Assembly: GCF_003626735.1 (NCBI RefSeq)
Contig: NZ_RBHX01000001.1
Location: 496,001 to 560,000 of the forward strand
Reading direction: 5' to 3'
Source of the DNA: Microbacterium sp. CGR2
GTDB taxonomy: Bacteria; Actinomycetota; Actinomycetes; Actinomycetales; Microbacteriaceae
Length of the DNA stretch: 64,000 bases
Shown here: one piece after another, positions 9,596 to 17,163 of the stretch
Layout: every line of letters starts with the position of its first letter
Position numbering within the stretch: the stretch's first letter is position 1
Program-made: the position numbers and the translations under genes
The notes under the pieces: model-generated
The model's input: the letters and a program-made list of their open reading frames with translations, nothing else
Told to the model about the DNA's origin: nothing
Databases searched by the model: none

Positions 9596-10855
9596 TCAGA
9601 AATAGGTTCGGACGAGATCGATGACCAGGTCGGACTCGGCGGACTCGACGACGGGCAGCACCCGCCACTTGTCGAATGCGGTGCACGGGTGCGAAAGACC
9701 CAGCCGCACGACGGAACCGATCGGGAGCGGCTGGTCGGACCGCACGTACGAGTGCTGGTCGTTCATCGCGGACACCTGCGCGGCCAGCGAAGACCACGGC
9801 CCTGTCAACTCCGCAGCCGCCGCGCGCGGAATCGGCAGCCCCTCGTCGTAGGGGAGGTCGCGCTTGCCGCCGTCGACGAGCGCGAGCCCGGGCTCCGGGC
9901 TCGACACGACGCGAACGAGCGCATGCATCGCATTGACGAACTTCGGAGCGCCATCCACTCCGTCGCTTCCCTCGTCGAAAGGCGAGATCCCGCGGTAGAA
10001 CCCGTCGTCGTGCACGATGTAGGCGCCCGAGCGCAGCACGAACCGGGTGCGCTCATCGCGCTCCGCGTCGGCCCACACCTCCGCCACGATGTCGAAGTAG
10101 GCACTGCCGCCGGCGGTCACATACAGGTCGCCGTCGCCGTACAGCGGGGTGATTTCGGCATGCAGGTCGAGCTGCGCCATCAGATAGCTGCGCACGGCGG
10201 CGACCGTGTCCGGCGACCGGTCGTGTCCGAGGCTGCCCTCGTAACCCGCGACGCCGGCGAGTCGCAGGACCGAGGACTGCGCGATCCGTTCCGCGATACG
10301 CACACCTTCGTCGACGGTGCGCGCTCCGGTCCGGCCGCCTGCGGCACCCAGCTCCACGCACACGTCCACTGCCCGCGATGCGCCTGCGGCGAGCAGTCCG
10401 CGCTCCATCGCCTCGACGGTGACGAGGGAGTCCGCCCAGCACACGAAGCGGAACCCCGGGTCGCTCAGCTCCTCGGCCAGCCAGGCCAGGGACCGGGGGT
10501 CGACCGCAGCGTTGGCGAGCATGATCGAATCGAGTCCGAGATCGCGCCCGGTGCGGACCTGCCCCATGGTGGCGAGCGTGATGCCGAAGGCACCGGCATC
10601 CGTCTGCCGCTTCCAGAGCACGGGAGCCATGGTCGTCTTGCCGTGCGGCATGATGTCGAGCCCATGTTCCGCACACCAGCCGGCCATCGTCGCGACGTTC
10701 GCCGACATGGCCGCATCGTCGAGCGCGATGAGGGGCGTCCAGAATTCGCTGAGCCGTGGGCCGGTGGCCAGGAACTCGGCGGGCGTCATCCCGATCGCGC
10801 GTGCGGGGAGCCCCTTGTCTCTCGCTGTCAGAAGCTCATCGTCCATAACGGCCAT
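9596..10855 (-). CDS. D-serine dehydratase-like PLP enzyme (candidate D-glucosaminate ammonia-lyase)
   Basis: Fold-type III PLP enzyme of 419 residues with an alanine-racemase-like N-terminal barrel. K73 in MPHGKTTMAP is the expected PLP lysine. Near the C-terminus H389 and C391 (SHPCTAFDKW) match the His-x-Cys zinc site of eukaryotic-type D-serine dehydratases; D-threonine aldolases have His-x-Asp. A dehydratase/deaminase is therefore favoured over an aldolase. The start at 10855 has GAAGGGATCAG upstream; 10846 is an alternative. It is first in the minus-strand operon. With the divergent KDG kinase and aldolase, the natural product would be 2-keto-3-deoxygluconate plus ammonia from D-glucosaminate. 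D-serine or D-threonine deamination remains possible. Confidence 0.8.
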   Translation of the reverse strand: MAVMDDELLTARDKGLPARAIGMTPAEFLATGPRLSEFWTPLIALDDAAMSANVATMAGWCAEHGLDIMPHGKTTMAPVLWKRQTDAGAFGITLATMGQVRTGRDLGLDSIMLANAAVDPRSLAWLAEELSDPGFRFVCWADSLVTVEAMERGLLAAGASRAVDVCVELGAAGGRTGARTVDEGVRIAERIAQSSVLRLAGVAGYEGSLGHDRSPDTVAAVRSYLMAQLDLHAEITPLYGDGDLYVTAGGSAYFDIVAEVWADAERDERTRFVLRSGAYIVHDDGFYRGISPFDEGSDGVDGAPKFVNAMHALVRVVSSPEPGLALVDGGKRDLPYDEGLPIPRAAAAELTGPWSSLAAQVSAMNDQHSYVRSDQPLPIGSVVRLGLSHPCTAFDKWRVLPVVESAESDLVIDLVRTYF

Positions 10856-10934
10856 TCTGATCCCTTCCCTCGTGGTTGTGCAAATGTCGCAACCTCGGTT
10901 GCACGATACGCACACCGGTGGTCATCATGAAGAC
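10856..10934. promoter_or_regulatory. Divergent control region with nested inverted repeats
   Basis: 79 nt between the PLP enzyme and KDG kinase genes. It holds GCAACC-TC-GGTTGC at 10889-10902 and, overlapping it, GTGCAA at 10878-10883 with TTGCAC at 10899-10904. Such dyads between divergent operons suit the IclR regulator of this cluster. No clean -35/-10 pair stands out. Confidence 0.5.
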
Positions 10935-11894
10935 ATGCCGGATCGTTCTTCCCCCCGCCTGATCACCATCGGCGAGACCATGGCCCTCATCACGCCCTCC
11001 CGCGTCGAACCACTCGCCACCGCGACCGACGTGCGGTTGCTCATCGGCGGCGCGGAGTCGAACGTCGCGACACACGCCGCGCTCCTGGGCGTTCCCAGTG
11101 CCTGGGTCAGCGCCGTCGGCGACGACGCTCTGGGTGTGCGCGTCCGCGACGGCGTGGCGCAGCACGGAGTCGACGTCCAATGGGTCAGCAGCGATCCTGC
11201 TGCCCGCACCGGGGTCTATTTCAAGGACCCCGGAAACGGCGTGCTTTACTACCGGCAGGACTCCGCCGCCTCCCGCATGAGCCCGGAGAGCATCGCCGAC
11301 GTGCCCCTCGAGCAGGCCTCGGCCGTGCATATCTCCGGCATCACGCCCGCACTGTCGACCTCGTGCGCGGCACTCATCGACTCGATCATCGATCGGGTCG
11401 CGCCAGGTCCCGGCATCCTCAGTTTCGACGTCAACCACCGGGCCGCACTCTGGGCATCCGGTGAGGCGGCGCCCGCTCTGCTCAATCTGGCCCGTCGCGC
11501 CGACCTCGTGTTCGTCGGGCTGGACGAAGCCGAAGGGCTCTGGGGCACGGCCGACGCCGATGCCGTGCGCGCACTCATCCCCCAGCCCGCCCGCATCGTC
11601 GTCAAAGACGGCGATGTGGGTGCGACCGAGTTCCACCGCAGCGGCGCGGGCGGCGACACCGACCTCCACACGGATGCCGACGTGCGCACCTTCGCGCCCG
11701 CCATCCGGACCGAAGTCGTCGAAGCAGTGGGCGCCGGAGACGCTTTCGCCGCCGGATACCTCGCGGCGCTCCTCGACGGTGCCACCGCCGCCGAGCGTCT
11801 CGTCGCCGGGCATCGCCGCGCCCATCTCGTCTTGCAGTCCACCAGTGACCTCATCCCCGATGACCACGGAGATCTTCTCCCCGATGACCACTGA
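10935..11894 (+). CDS. kdgK: 2-keto-3-deoxygluconate kinase (PfkB family)
   Basis: Phosphorylates 2-keto-3-deoxygluconate (KDG) to KDPG with ATP. Length is 319 residues. The N-terminal TIGETMALITPS and GGAESNVATHAALLG and the C-terminal VGAGDAFAAGYLAALL with its catalytic aspartate are PfkB signatures of the KdgK subgroup. The usual DT before GAGD is replaced by AV. The C-terminus ends in a short Pro-Asp-Asp-His repeat. The next gene, 10 nt downstream, is KDPG aldolase, which firmly supports KDG as substrate over other sugars. It is divergent from the PLP enzyme operon, with which it shares a 79-nt control region. Confidence 0.88.
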   Translation: MPDRSSPRLITIGETMALITPSRVEPLATATDVRLLIGGAESNVATHAALLGVPSAWVSAVGDDALGVRVRDGVAQHGVDVQWVSSDPAARTGVYFKDPGNGVLYYRQDSAASRMSPESIADVPLEQASAVHISGITPALSTSCAALIDSIIDRVAPGPGILSFDVNHRAALWASGEAAPALLNLARRADLVFVGLDEAEGLWGTADADAVRALIPQPARIVVKDGDVGATEFHRSGAGGDTDLHTDADVRTFAPAIRTEVVEAVGAGDAFAAGYLAALLDGATAAERLVAGHRRAHLVLQSTSDLIPDDHGDLLPDDH

Positions 11895-11904
11895 GAGGTC
11901 AGCT

Positions 11905-12507
11905 ATGACAGACAACGCCGCTTTCGACGACATCCTCCGTGAAGCTCCGCTGATGGCCATCCTGCGCGGCATGGGCGTCGAGCGCACCCTCGCCGTGGCC
12001 ACGCGCGCCTGGGATCTGGGCATCACCGCCGTGGAGGTGCCCGTGCAGACCTCCGTCGACGTCGAGGCGCTGCGCGTCCTCGCCGCAGCGGCGCGCGAAC
12101 GCGGCCTGACGGTGGGGGCGGGCACCGTGGTGACACTCGAGCACGTTCGCCAGGCGAAGGATGCCGGAGCCGCCTTCACCGTGAGCCCCGGGTTCGACCT
12201 CGACATCGTCCGCGCCTCGCACGAGGCGGGGATGCCTTCGCTTCCCGGTGTCGCCACGGCGTCCGAGGTCCAGCAGGCGCTCGGCGCCGGGCTCACCTGG
12301 CTGAAGGCCTTCCCCGCCTCCCTGCTGGGCCCCGGCTGGTTCCCCGCGATGCGTGGTCCGTTCCCGGGCGCGAGGTTCGTCGCGACCGGGGGGATGGATT
12401 CCTCGAACGCACGAGAGTTCCTGGATGCCGGTGTTCGGGTCGTCGCCGTGGGATCCGCACTCGAAGACGAGAAGCAACTTCCCGCCCTGGCGGCGCTCAT
12501 CCGCTGA
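11905..12507 (+). CDS. eda: KDPG aldolase (2-dehydro-3-deoxy-phosphogluconate aldolase)
   Basis: Class I aldolase cleaving KDPG to pyruvate and glyceraldehyde 3-phosphate. Length is 200 residues, standard for the family. It has MAILRGM at the N-terminus, the catalytic glutamate in VEVPVQT, VGAGTV, and the Schiff-base lysine in TWLKAFPAS. GAGAGGTC precedes the ATG. It is cotranscribed with kdgK (10-nt gap) and followed by a strong terminator hairpin at 12514-12556. With kdgK it completes the lower half of a sugar-acid pathway. Confidence 0.93.
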   Translation: MTDNAAFDDILREAPLMAILRGMGVERTLAVATRAWDLGITAVEVPVQTSVDVEALRVLAAAARERGLTVGAGTVVTLEHVRQAKDAGAAFTVSPGFDLDIVRASHEAGMPSLPGVATASEVQQALGAGLTWLKAFPASLLGPGWFPAMRGPFPGARFVATGGMDSSNAREFLDAGVRVVAVGSALEDEKQLPALAALIR

Positions 12508-12513
12508 GCGGCG

Positions 12514-12556
12514 TGACCGATCCGGGACGGAGCAAGCGCCCGTCCCGGATCGGTCA
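12514..12556. terminator. Bidirectional terminator hairpin between eda and the MHS transporter
   Basis: A perfect 17-bp stem (12514-12530 with 12540-12556, arms beginning TGACCGATCC) and a 9-nt loop lie between two convergent genes. There is no long U-tract, as is common in actinobacteria. Confidence 0.85.
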
Positions 12557-12594
12557 TCGTCACGTCGATCGTCACCCGCAGTGGGTCCGCCGGC

Positions 12595-13950
12595 TCAGGC
12601 CGGCGTCTTGATGGTCGATGTCGCGGCAAGCTCGTGCAAGCGCCCGGCGCCCTCGACATCCGGTCGGACCGACGCCAGGAGCGTGGCGATCACACCGACG
12701 ATCGAGATGACCGCCGCGTAGATCACCACGGGCCAGATGGCACCACCGGCGGCGGCGACCAGCGCGACACAGATGAGCGGAGCGAGTCCGCCGCCGAGTG
12801 TGTTGGACAGCTGGTAGCCGAGGTTGACACCTGTCGTCCGCGCCTCCGGGTCGAACATCTCGACCAGCATCGTCGCCAGCGTCGCCTGCATGGCCACACC
12901 GAACACGACGAACCCCAGAATCTGGCCGAGCCAGATCAGCCACATGTTGCCCGTGTCGAAGAGCGCGAAGGCCGGGTAGACCATCGCGGCGAAGCCCAGG
13001 CATCCGATGATGTAGACGGTGCGACGGCCGATGCGATCCGAGATCGCACCCCAGAGCGGCGCGACGACGATCTGCAGCAGACCGACGATCATGGTCCCCG
13101 CGAAGCCGAACCAGACGGGCGTCTCGTGGTCGGCCAGCATGTAGGTGAGGCCGTAGGTGAGCACGACATAGCCCGCGATCGACTGCGGAAGACCGATGAG
13201 GATTCCCATGATGGCGTTCTTCGGGTGCCGGAACACCTCGACCAGCGGGTTGGCCTTCTTGCCCGCCGCAGCCACCTGCAGCGCCTGGGTCTCGGTGAAC
13301 TCCTCCGACTCCTCCAGCTGGCGCCGCAGCAGCACGGCCGCGATCGCAAGCACGATGGAGAGCACGAACGGGATGCGCCATCCCCACTCCAGGAACCACG
13401 ACTCGGGGGCGAGTCCGAGACCTGCCATGAGTCCGCCGGAGAGCACGTTCGCGATGCCCGCACCACTGATGAGGAAGGCTCCGTAGAGTCCGTGCTTGCC
13501 GGTCGGCGCGGCCTCGACGACCATCGTCGCCGCGCCGCCCATCTCGCCACCGACGAAGAATCCCTGGAACATGCGGAACGTCAGCAGGAGAAGCGGCGCC
13601 ACGATACCGATCACCTGGTCGGAGGGGATCAGGCCGATGCCCGTGGTGGCGAGACCCATGCCGATGACGGTGCTCATCAGCACCACCTTGCGGCCGACCC
13701 GGTCGCCGATGATGCCCCAGATGATGCCGCCGACCGGGCGGAGGAAGAATCCGACGGCGAAGGTGGCGAAGGAGTTCAACTGGGCGATGAGCGGATCGTT
13801 CGAGGAGAAGAACACCGCGGGGAAGACAGCCGCGGCGGCGAGGCCGTACAGGTAGTAGTCGTAGTACTCGATCAGAGTGCCGATCGAGCCACCGGCGATC
13901 GTCTTGCGCTGCCTGCGGGTCAGACCGCCCTTCGGGGTGACAGTCGTCAT
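12595..13950 (-). CDS. MFS transporter, metabolite:proton symporter (MHS) family
   Basis: A 451-residue inner-membrane transporter with about twelve membrane spans. The N-terminal GTLIEYYDYYLYG and the loop GDRVGRKVVLM place it in the MHS branch, whose members import carboxylates, betaines, shikimate or similar acids with protons. It ends convergently with the kdgK-eda pair and starts divergently from a DauR-like regulator. Uptake of the acidic substrate of the neighbouring cluster, proposed to be N-acetylglucosaminate, is the simplest role. The substrate itself cannot be read from sequence. Confidence 0.88.
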   Translation of the reverse strand: MTTVTPKGGLTRRQRKTIAGGSIGTLIEYYDYYLYGLAAAAVFPAVFFSSNDPLIAQLNSFATFAVGFFLRPVGGIIWGIIGDRVGRKVVLMSTVIGMGLATTGIGLIPSDQVIGIVAPLLLLTFRMFQGFFVGGEMGGAATMVVEAAPTGKHGLYGAFLISGAGIANVLSGGLMAGLGLAPESWFLEWGWRIPFVLSIVLAIAAVLLRRQLEESEEFTETQALQVAAAGKKANPLVEVFRHPKNAIMGILIGLPQSIAGYVVLTYGLTYMLADHETPVWFGFAGTMIVGLLQIVVAPLWGAISDRIGRRTVYIIGCLGFAAMVYPAFALFDTGNMWLIWLGQILGFVVFGVAMQATLATMLVEMFDPEARTTGVNLGYQLSNTLGGGLAPLICVALVAAAGGAIWPVVIYAAVISIVGVIATLLASVRPDVEGAGRLHELAATSTIKTPA

Positions 13951-14085
13951 CCGAGCCTCCTTGCTTCGGTCGGGCTGGGCGGGTGTGAACAGCCTCGACG
14001 ATCCTGAATGATTGTCGATAAGCTAGCAGGGAGACGAACGATCTGTCTACGCGATGAACTTTTTGTCAGATTGGATGCCGCGACG

Positions 14086-14805
14086 ATGACGACGCCGAAC
14101 ACGGAAGACCCCGGCGTGATGGCCGTGGGCGAGATCACCCCCGGGACCTTCGAAAGCGCAGAAGAGGTCCTCCGCCTGTACGGCCCCGTGATGCGAGCAC
14201 TCGCCACCGCCGCCGGACCGTCGGTCGAGGTCGTGCTCCACAACCTCGACGGTGCCGACATCGATCTGGGGCACACGATCATGGCGATCGAGAACGGTCA
14301 CGTGACCGGACGCAAGGTCGGCGGGCCGTCCACCTCCCTCGGTCTGGACGTCATGAAGCACCGACAGAAGAACCATGACGCGTTCGGCTACGCCGGATTC
14401 ACGCCAGACGGACGAGAACTTCGCTGCTCTTCGGTCTACTTCCACAACTCCGCGGGCGACATCATCGCGTCGCTGTGCATCAACGTCGACAACAGCCGAA
14501 TCCAGCAGGCGCGGAGTCTGCTGGATGCCCTGCTGCCCGCTGTCGAGCACTCCGAGACGGCACCCCGTGAGCACTTCGGCGAAGACCTCGTGTCGGTGAT
14601 GGCATCGATGATCACCGACACCATCGCCGAGATCGGGCGTCCCGTCGACCAGATGTCCAGAGACGACAAGATCGCCGTGCTCGAGCGTCTCGATCAGCGG
14701 GGTGCGACGCAGATGCGCAAGTCGGTCGAGGCGATCGCGCAGCGTCTCGGCATCTCACGGGTGACCGCGTACGCCTATCTCGAGGAGGCCCGCGCCCGCG
14801 GATGA
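14086..14805 (+). CDS. YheO/DauR-like transcriptional regulator (PAS-like plus HTH)
   Basis: A 239-residue protein with an N-terminal YheO-like PAS domain (EEVLRLYGPVMRALATAAGPSVEVVLHNL, then GHVTGRKVGGPSTSL) and a C-terminal helix-turn-helix (SVEAIAQRLGISRVTAYAYLEEAR). This architecture is that of DauR, the D-arginine catabolism regulator of Pseudomonas. No start has a good ribosome-binding site. 14086 (ATG) is taken as the first residue before conserved sequence; TTG 14071 and ATG 14008 are alternatives. It is divergent from the MHS transporter gene, which it may control in response to a D-configured amino acid or amino-sugar acid. Confidence 0.82.
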   Translation: MTTPNTEDPGVMAVGEITPGTFESAEEVLRLYGPVMRALATAAGPSVEVVLHNLDGADIDLGHTIMAIENGHVTGRKVGGPSTSLGLDVMKHRQKNHDAFGYAGFTPDGRELRCSSVYFHNSAGDIIASLCINVDNSRIQQARSLLDALLPAVEHSETAPREHFGEDLVSVMASMITDTIAEIGRPVDQMSRDDKIAVLERLDQRGATQMRKSVEAIAQRLGISRVTAYAYLEEARARG

Positions 14806-14829
14806 GGTGACCGTCCGGGCTGTCGCCTC
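14804..14829. terminator. Short hairpin between convergent regulator and transporter genes
   Basis: GAGGTGAC and GTCGCCTC pair with one G-T wobble around a 10-nt loop. It overlaps both stop codons. The stem is short and lacks a U-tract, so termination is tentative. Confidence 0.4.
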
Positions 14830-16198
14830 AGCGCACGTCTCGCGAGCGGATCGGGTACAGCCAGAAGCAGAGCCAGGCGAGCGTTGCGAAGCCGAGCGGG
14901 ACCACCGCGAGCATCAGACGGATGCCGCCGTCGACGGCATCCGGCTGCACGTCCTCGAGCCTGGCATCGAACCCGGATGCCGTCAGCACCCAGGCCGCGA
15001 CCACCGCCTGCAGCACGACCGAACCACGCACCACGAACCCGTTCACGCCGAAGTAGGCGCCTTCGCGGCGGTGGCCGGTGCGCGCGGCGTCCTCGTCGAT
15101 GATCTGTGCGAGCATCACCTCAAGCAGCTGCAGCAGACCGCCTACGCCCACACCCACTCCGACGCCGACAAGCACCGCGCCGAGGACGTCCGCCGCGAAG
15201 AGGAAGCCGAGGACCGTCACACCGCAGATGGCGACGCTCCACAGCACCGCGGTCCGCGGGCTCGTTCGTCGCACGACCGCGCTCCACAGCACGATCGAGG
15301 GGATCGCGGTGACGAAGATCGCACCGAGCAACAGGCCGGCCTGGCCCTCCGGCACCCGCAGGGAATAGCGCACGTAGAAGGGGACTGCCGCGAGGATCAC
15401 GGCGAGCGCCGTCTGGACGAACAGGGAACCGAGCACGTAGGGCACGAAGGCGCGGTTGCGGAACGTGTAGCTCAGCTGGTGACGCCAGCGCATCGCCTCG
15501 GCGGCGGCTTCCGGAGCGCGTCGCTCGATCATTCCGCCGAGGAACGACCAGCTGAACAGCACCAGACACACCCCGCTGAGCACGAGAGCCATGCCCGGCC
15601 ACCCGATGGTGCCGTAGAGCGCAGGGGCGCCGGCCGTGCCGAGCACGATGCCGAGGATCGCGAAGATCTGCCGTGGCACGTTCCCCCGGGACCGCTCCTC
15701 CGTGGTGCGGAAGATCTCGGGAAACAGCGCCGAGATGTTCAGCACCACCACCACGAAAGCCACGTCGTAGACGGCGACGATGACCAGGAACCAGACGATG
15801 AGGCCGGCCACGGGGAGGTCGGGTGGCATCCAAACCAACGCGAAGGCGACGACCAGCGGCACGACGCCGATGCCGATCCAGGGAACCCGCCGCCCCCAGG
15901 AGGTTCGCACGCGATCGGAGAGTGTTCCGACGATCGGATTCAGGATCGCATTGAGGATGCCGTGGCCGATCATCGCCGCCGCCACCCAGCCGGCGGGCAC
16001 GGCGAGATGGGAGACGTAGAAGTAGACGACGAAGGCCGAGAAGGTCTGCGACATCAACTGCGTCGGGAACCCGGAGAGACCGAACGCCATCGACTGCGCT
16101 CGCGACGGCGCAGCATCCAGTCGGCGGTCGCGTAGTCGCTCGCGCAGTCGCTCGTGCAGCGAGGTCACCGGGTGCGGCTCTGCGGGAGTCCGCTTCAC
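14828..16198 (-). CDS. MFS transporter, glycoside-pentoside-hexuronide (GPH) type
   Basis: A 456-residue polytopic membrane protein with about twelve spans. SMAFGLSGFPTQLMSQTF near residue 36, GTLSDRVRTSWGRRVPWI near residue 95 and IIDEDAARTGHRREGAYFG near residue 378 resemble cation-linked GPH sugar symporters of the MelB group. Its start overlaps the stop of the ChbG-like deacetylase gene by 4 nt, so the two are coupled. It probably imports the glycoside or amino-sugar oligosaccharide that the deacetylase processes. A run of Val-Gly repeats occurs around residue 345. Confidence 0.83.
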   Translation of the reverse strand: MKRTPAEPHPVTSLHERLRERLRDRRLDAAPSRAQSMAFGLSGFPTQLMSQTFSAFVVYFYVSHLAVPAGWVAAAMIGHGILNAILNPIVGTLSDRVRTSWGRRVPWIGIGVVPLVVAFALVWMPPDLPVAGLIVWFLVIVAVYDVAFVVVVLNISALFPEIFRTTEERSRGNVPRQIFAILGIVLGTAGAPALYGTIGWPGMALVLSGVCLVLFSWSFLGGMIERRAPEAAAEAMRWRHQLSYTFRNRAFVPYVLGSLFVQTALAVILAAVPFYVRYSLRVPEGQAGLLLGAIFVTAIPSIVLWSAVVRRTSPRTAVLWSVAICGVTVLGFLFAADVLGAVLVGVGVGVGVGGLLQLLEVMLAQIIDEDAARTGHRREGAYFGVNGFVVRGSVVLQAVVAAWVLTASGFDARLEDVQPDAVDGGIRLMLAVVPLGFATLAWLCFWLYPIRSRDVR

Positions 16199-17124
16199 TG
16201 CGGCCGGTCCCGCTGCAGTCGGCGAAGATCGCGCCAGCCCACCCGCACGAGTGACTCGTCGACCATTGTCTGGAGCACGACGGAGTCGGACAGGAGGCGC
16301 AGTTCGTATCCGCGCTTCGCTGCGCCGATGTCGACCGCGTGGCGCAGTTCCTCGTCGTCGACCATCGGATGCAGGTAGATCTCGGTGACACCCGCCGGCA
16401 CCGCCCGCAGCAGAGCGACGAAACCATCGCGGATCTGCTCGTAGCTCTCCTCGTCGGGCGTGCCTTCACCCGCGAGCTCGAAGGGATGACTCCACAGCCG
16501 GTCGATGATCTCGACGCCGAGGGAGTCTGCCACCGCGGCAGCCCCGTCGAGTTTCGCCTGGAGCGCGGGGTCGGCTCCGGTGTCGTCCATGCTGCGCGGG
16601 AGGCGGAAGGGAAGTCCGTGACGGACGGCGACGTCGAACACCTGACGCATGAAGTCCCGGCCCGTGGCCAGCCCGTAGACGGAGCCCATGTGATTGTCGA
16701 GGTGGGTCACGTCGACACCGGCGTCGAGTGCGGCCTGCAGCTGAGCGGCGATCTCGGCGGCGACGTCGTCATCGGTCGCGTTCGTTTCGACGGCGGCGAC
16801 GGCCGTCGGGAAGAAGCCGTGCTCGTCGACGAGACTCGTGCACGTGCCGGTCAGCGGACGCCAGCGGTACCGCGTCCATTCGCTGGTGAGGACCAGGTGG
16901 ACGCCGACGTCCAGGTCGGTGCGCGAGGCGGCGAACGCGAGGGCCTCCGGCGACCAGCCGCACGGGACCATGATGGTCGCCGAGTCGATACGTCCGGCGG
17001 TGAGCAGGTCGATGATGGCGGTGTTGGCGGCGTGACACATGCCGAAGTCGTCGGCATTGAGGATGATGGCGCGCGCGCCCGGTGGGAGCCCGAGTCGGTC
17101 GGCGAGATCGGAGGTGGGCGTCAT
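16195..17124 (-). CDS. ChbG/YdjC-family carbohydrate deacetylase
   Basis: A 309-residue metal-dependent deacetylase. D25 and D26 in NADDFGM, H76 in VGVHLVLTSEW, and H141 and H145 in THLDNHMG correspond to the metal and catalytic residues of the family. In E. coli ChbG removes one acetyl group from chitobiose or chitotriose so that they can induce and be degraded. Here it is coupled to a GPH transporter and follows a ROK regulator by 39 nt, consistent with an N-acetylated oligosaccharide as substrate. The cluster adjoins the proposed N-acetylglucosaminate genes, linking both to chitin-type substrates. Confidence 0.87.
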   Translation of the reverse strand: MTPTSDLADRLGLPPGARAIILNADDFGMCHAANTAIIDLLTAGRIDSATIMVPCGWSPEALAFAASRTDLDVGVHLVLTSEWTRYRWRPLTGTCTSLVDEHGFFPTAVAAVETNATDDDVAAEIAAQLQAALDAGVDVTHLDNHMGSVYGLATGRDFMRQVFDVAVRHGLPFRLPRSMDDTGADPALQAKLDGAAAVADSLGVEIIDRLWSHPFELAGEGTPDEESYEQIRDGFVALLRAVPAGVTEIYLHPMVDDEELRHAVDIGAAKRGYELRLLSDSVVLQTMVDESLVRVGWRDLRRLQRDRPQ

Positions 17125-17163
17125 CGGCGACTCCTGTCGGGTCCTGTCGGTCCTGTCGGGCGA

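Noticed and set aside
7960..10855. Plain D-amino acid catabolic operon as the full explanation
   Set aside because: It explains the deacylase, PLP enzyme and RidA but not the divergent kdgK-eda pair with shared control region. Retained as the alternative, not the main reading.
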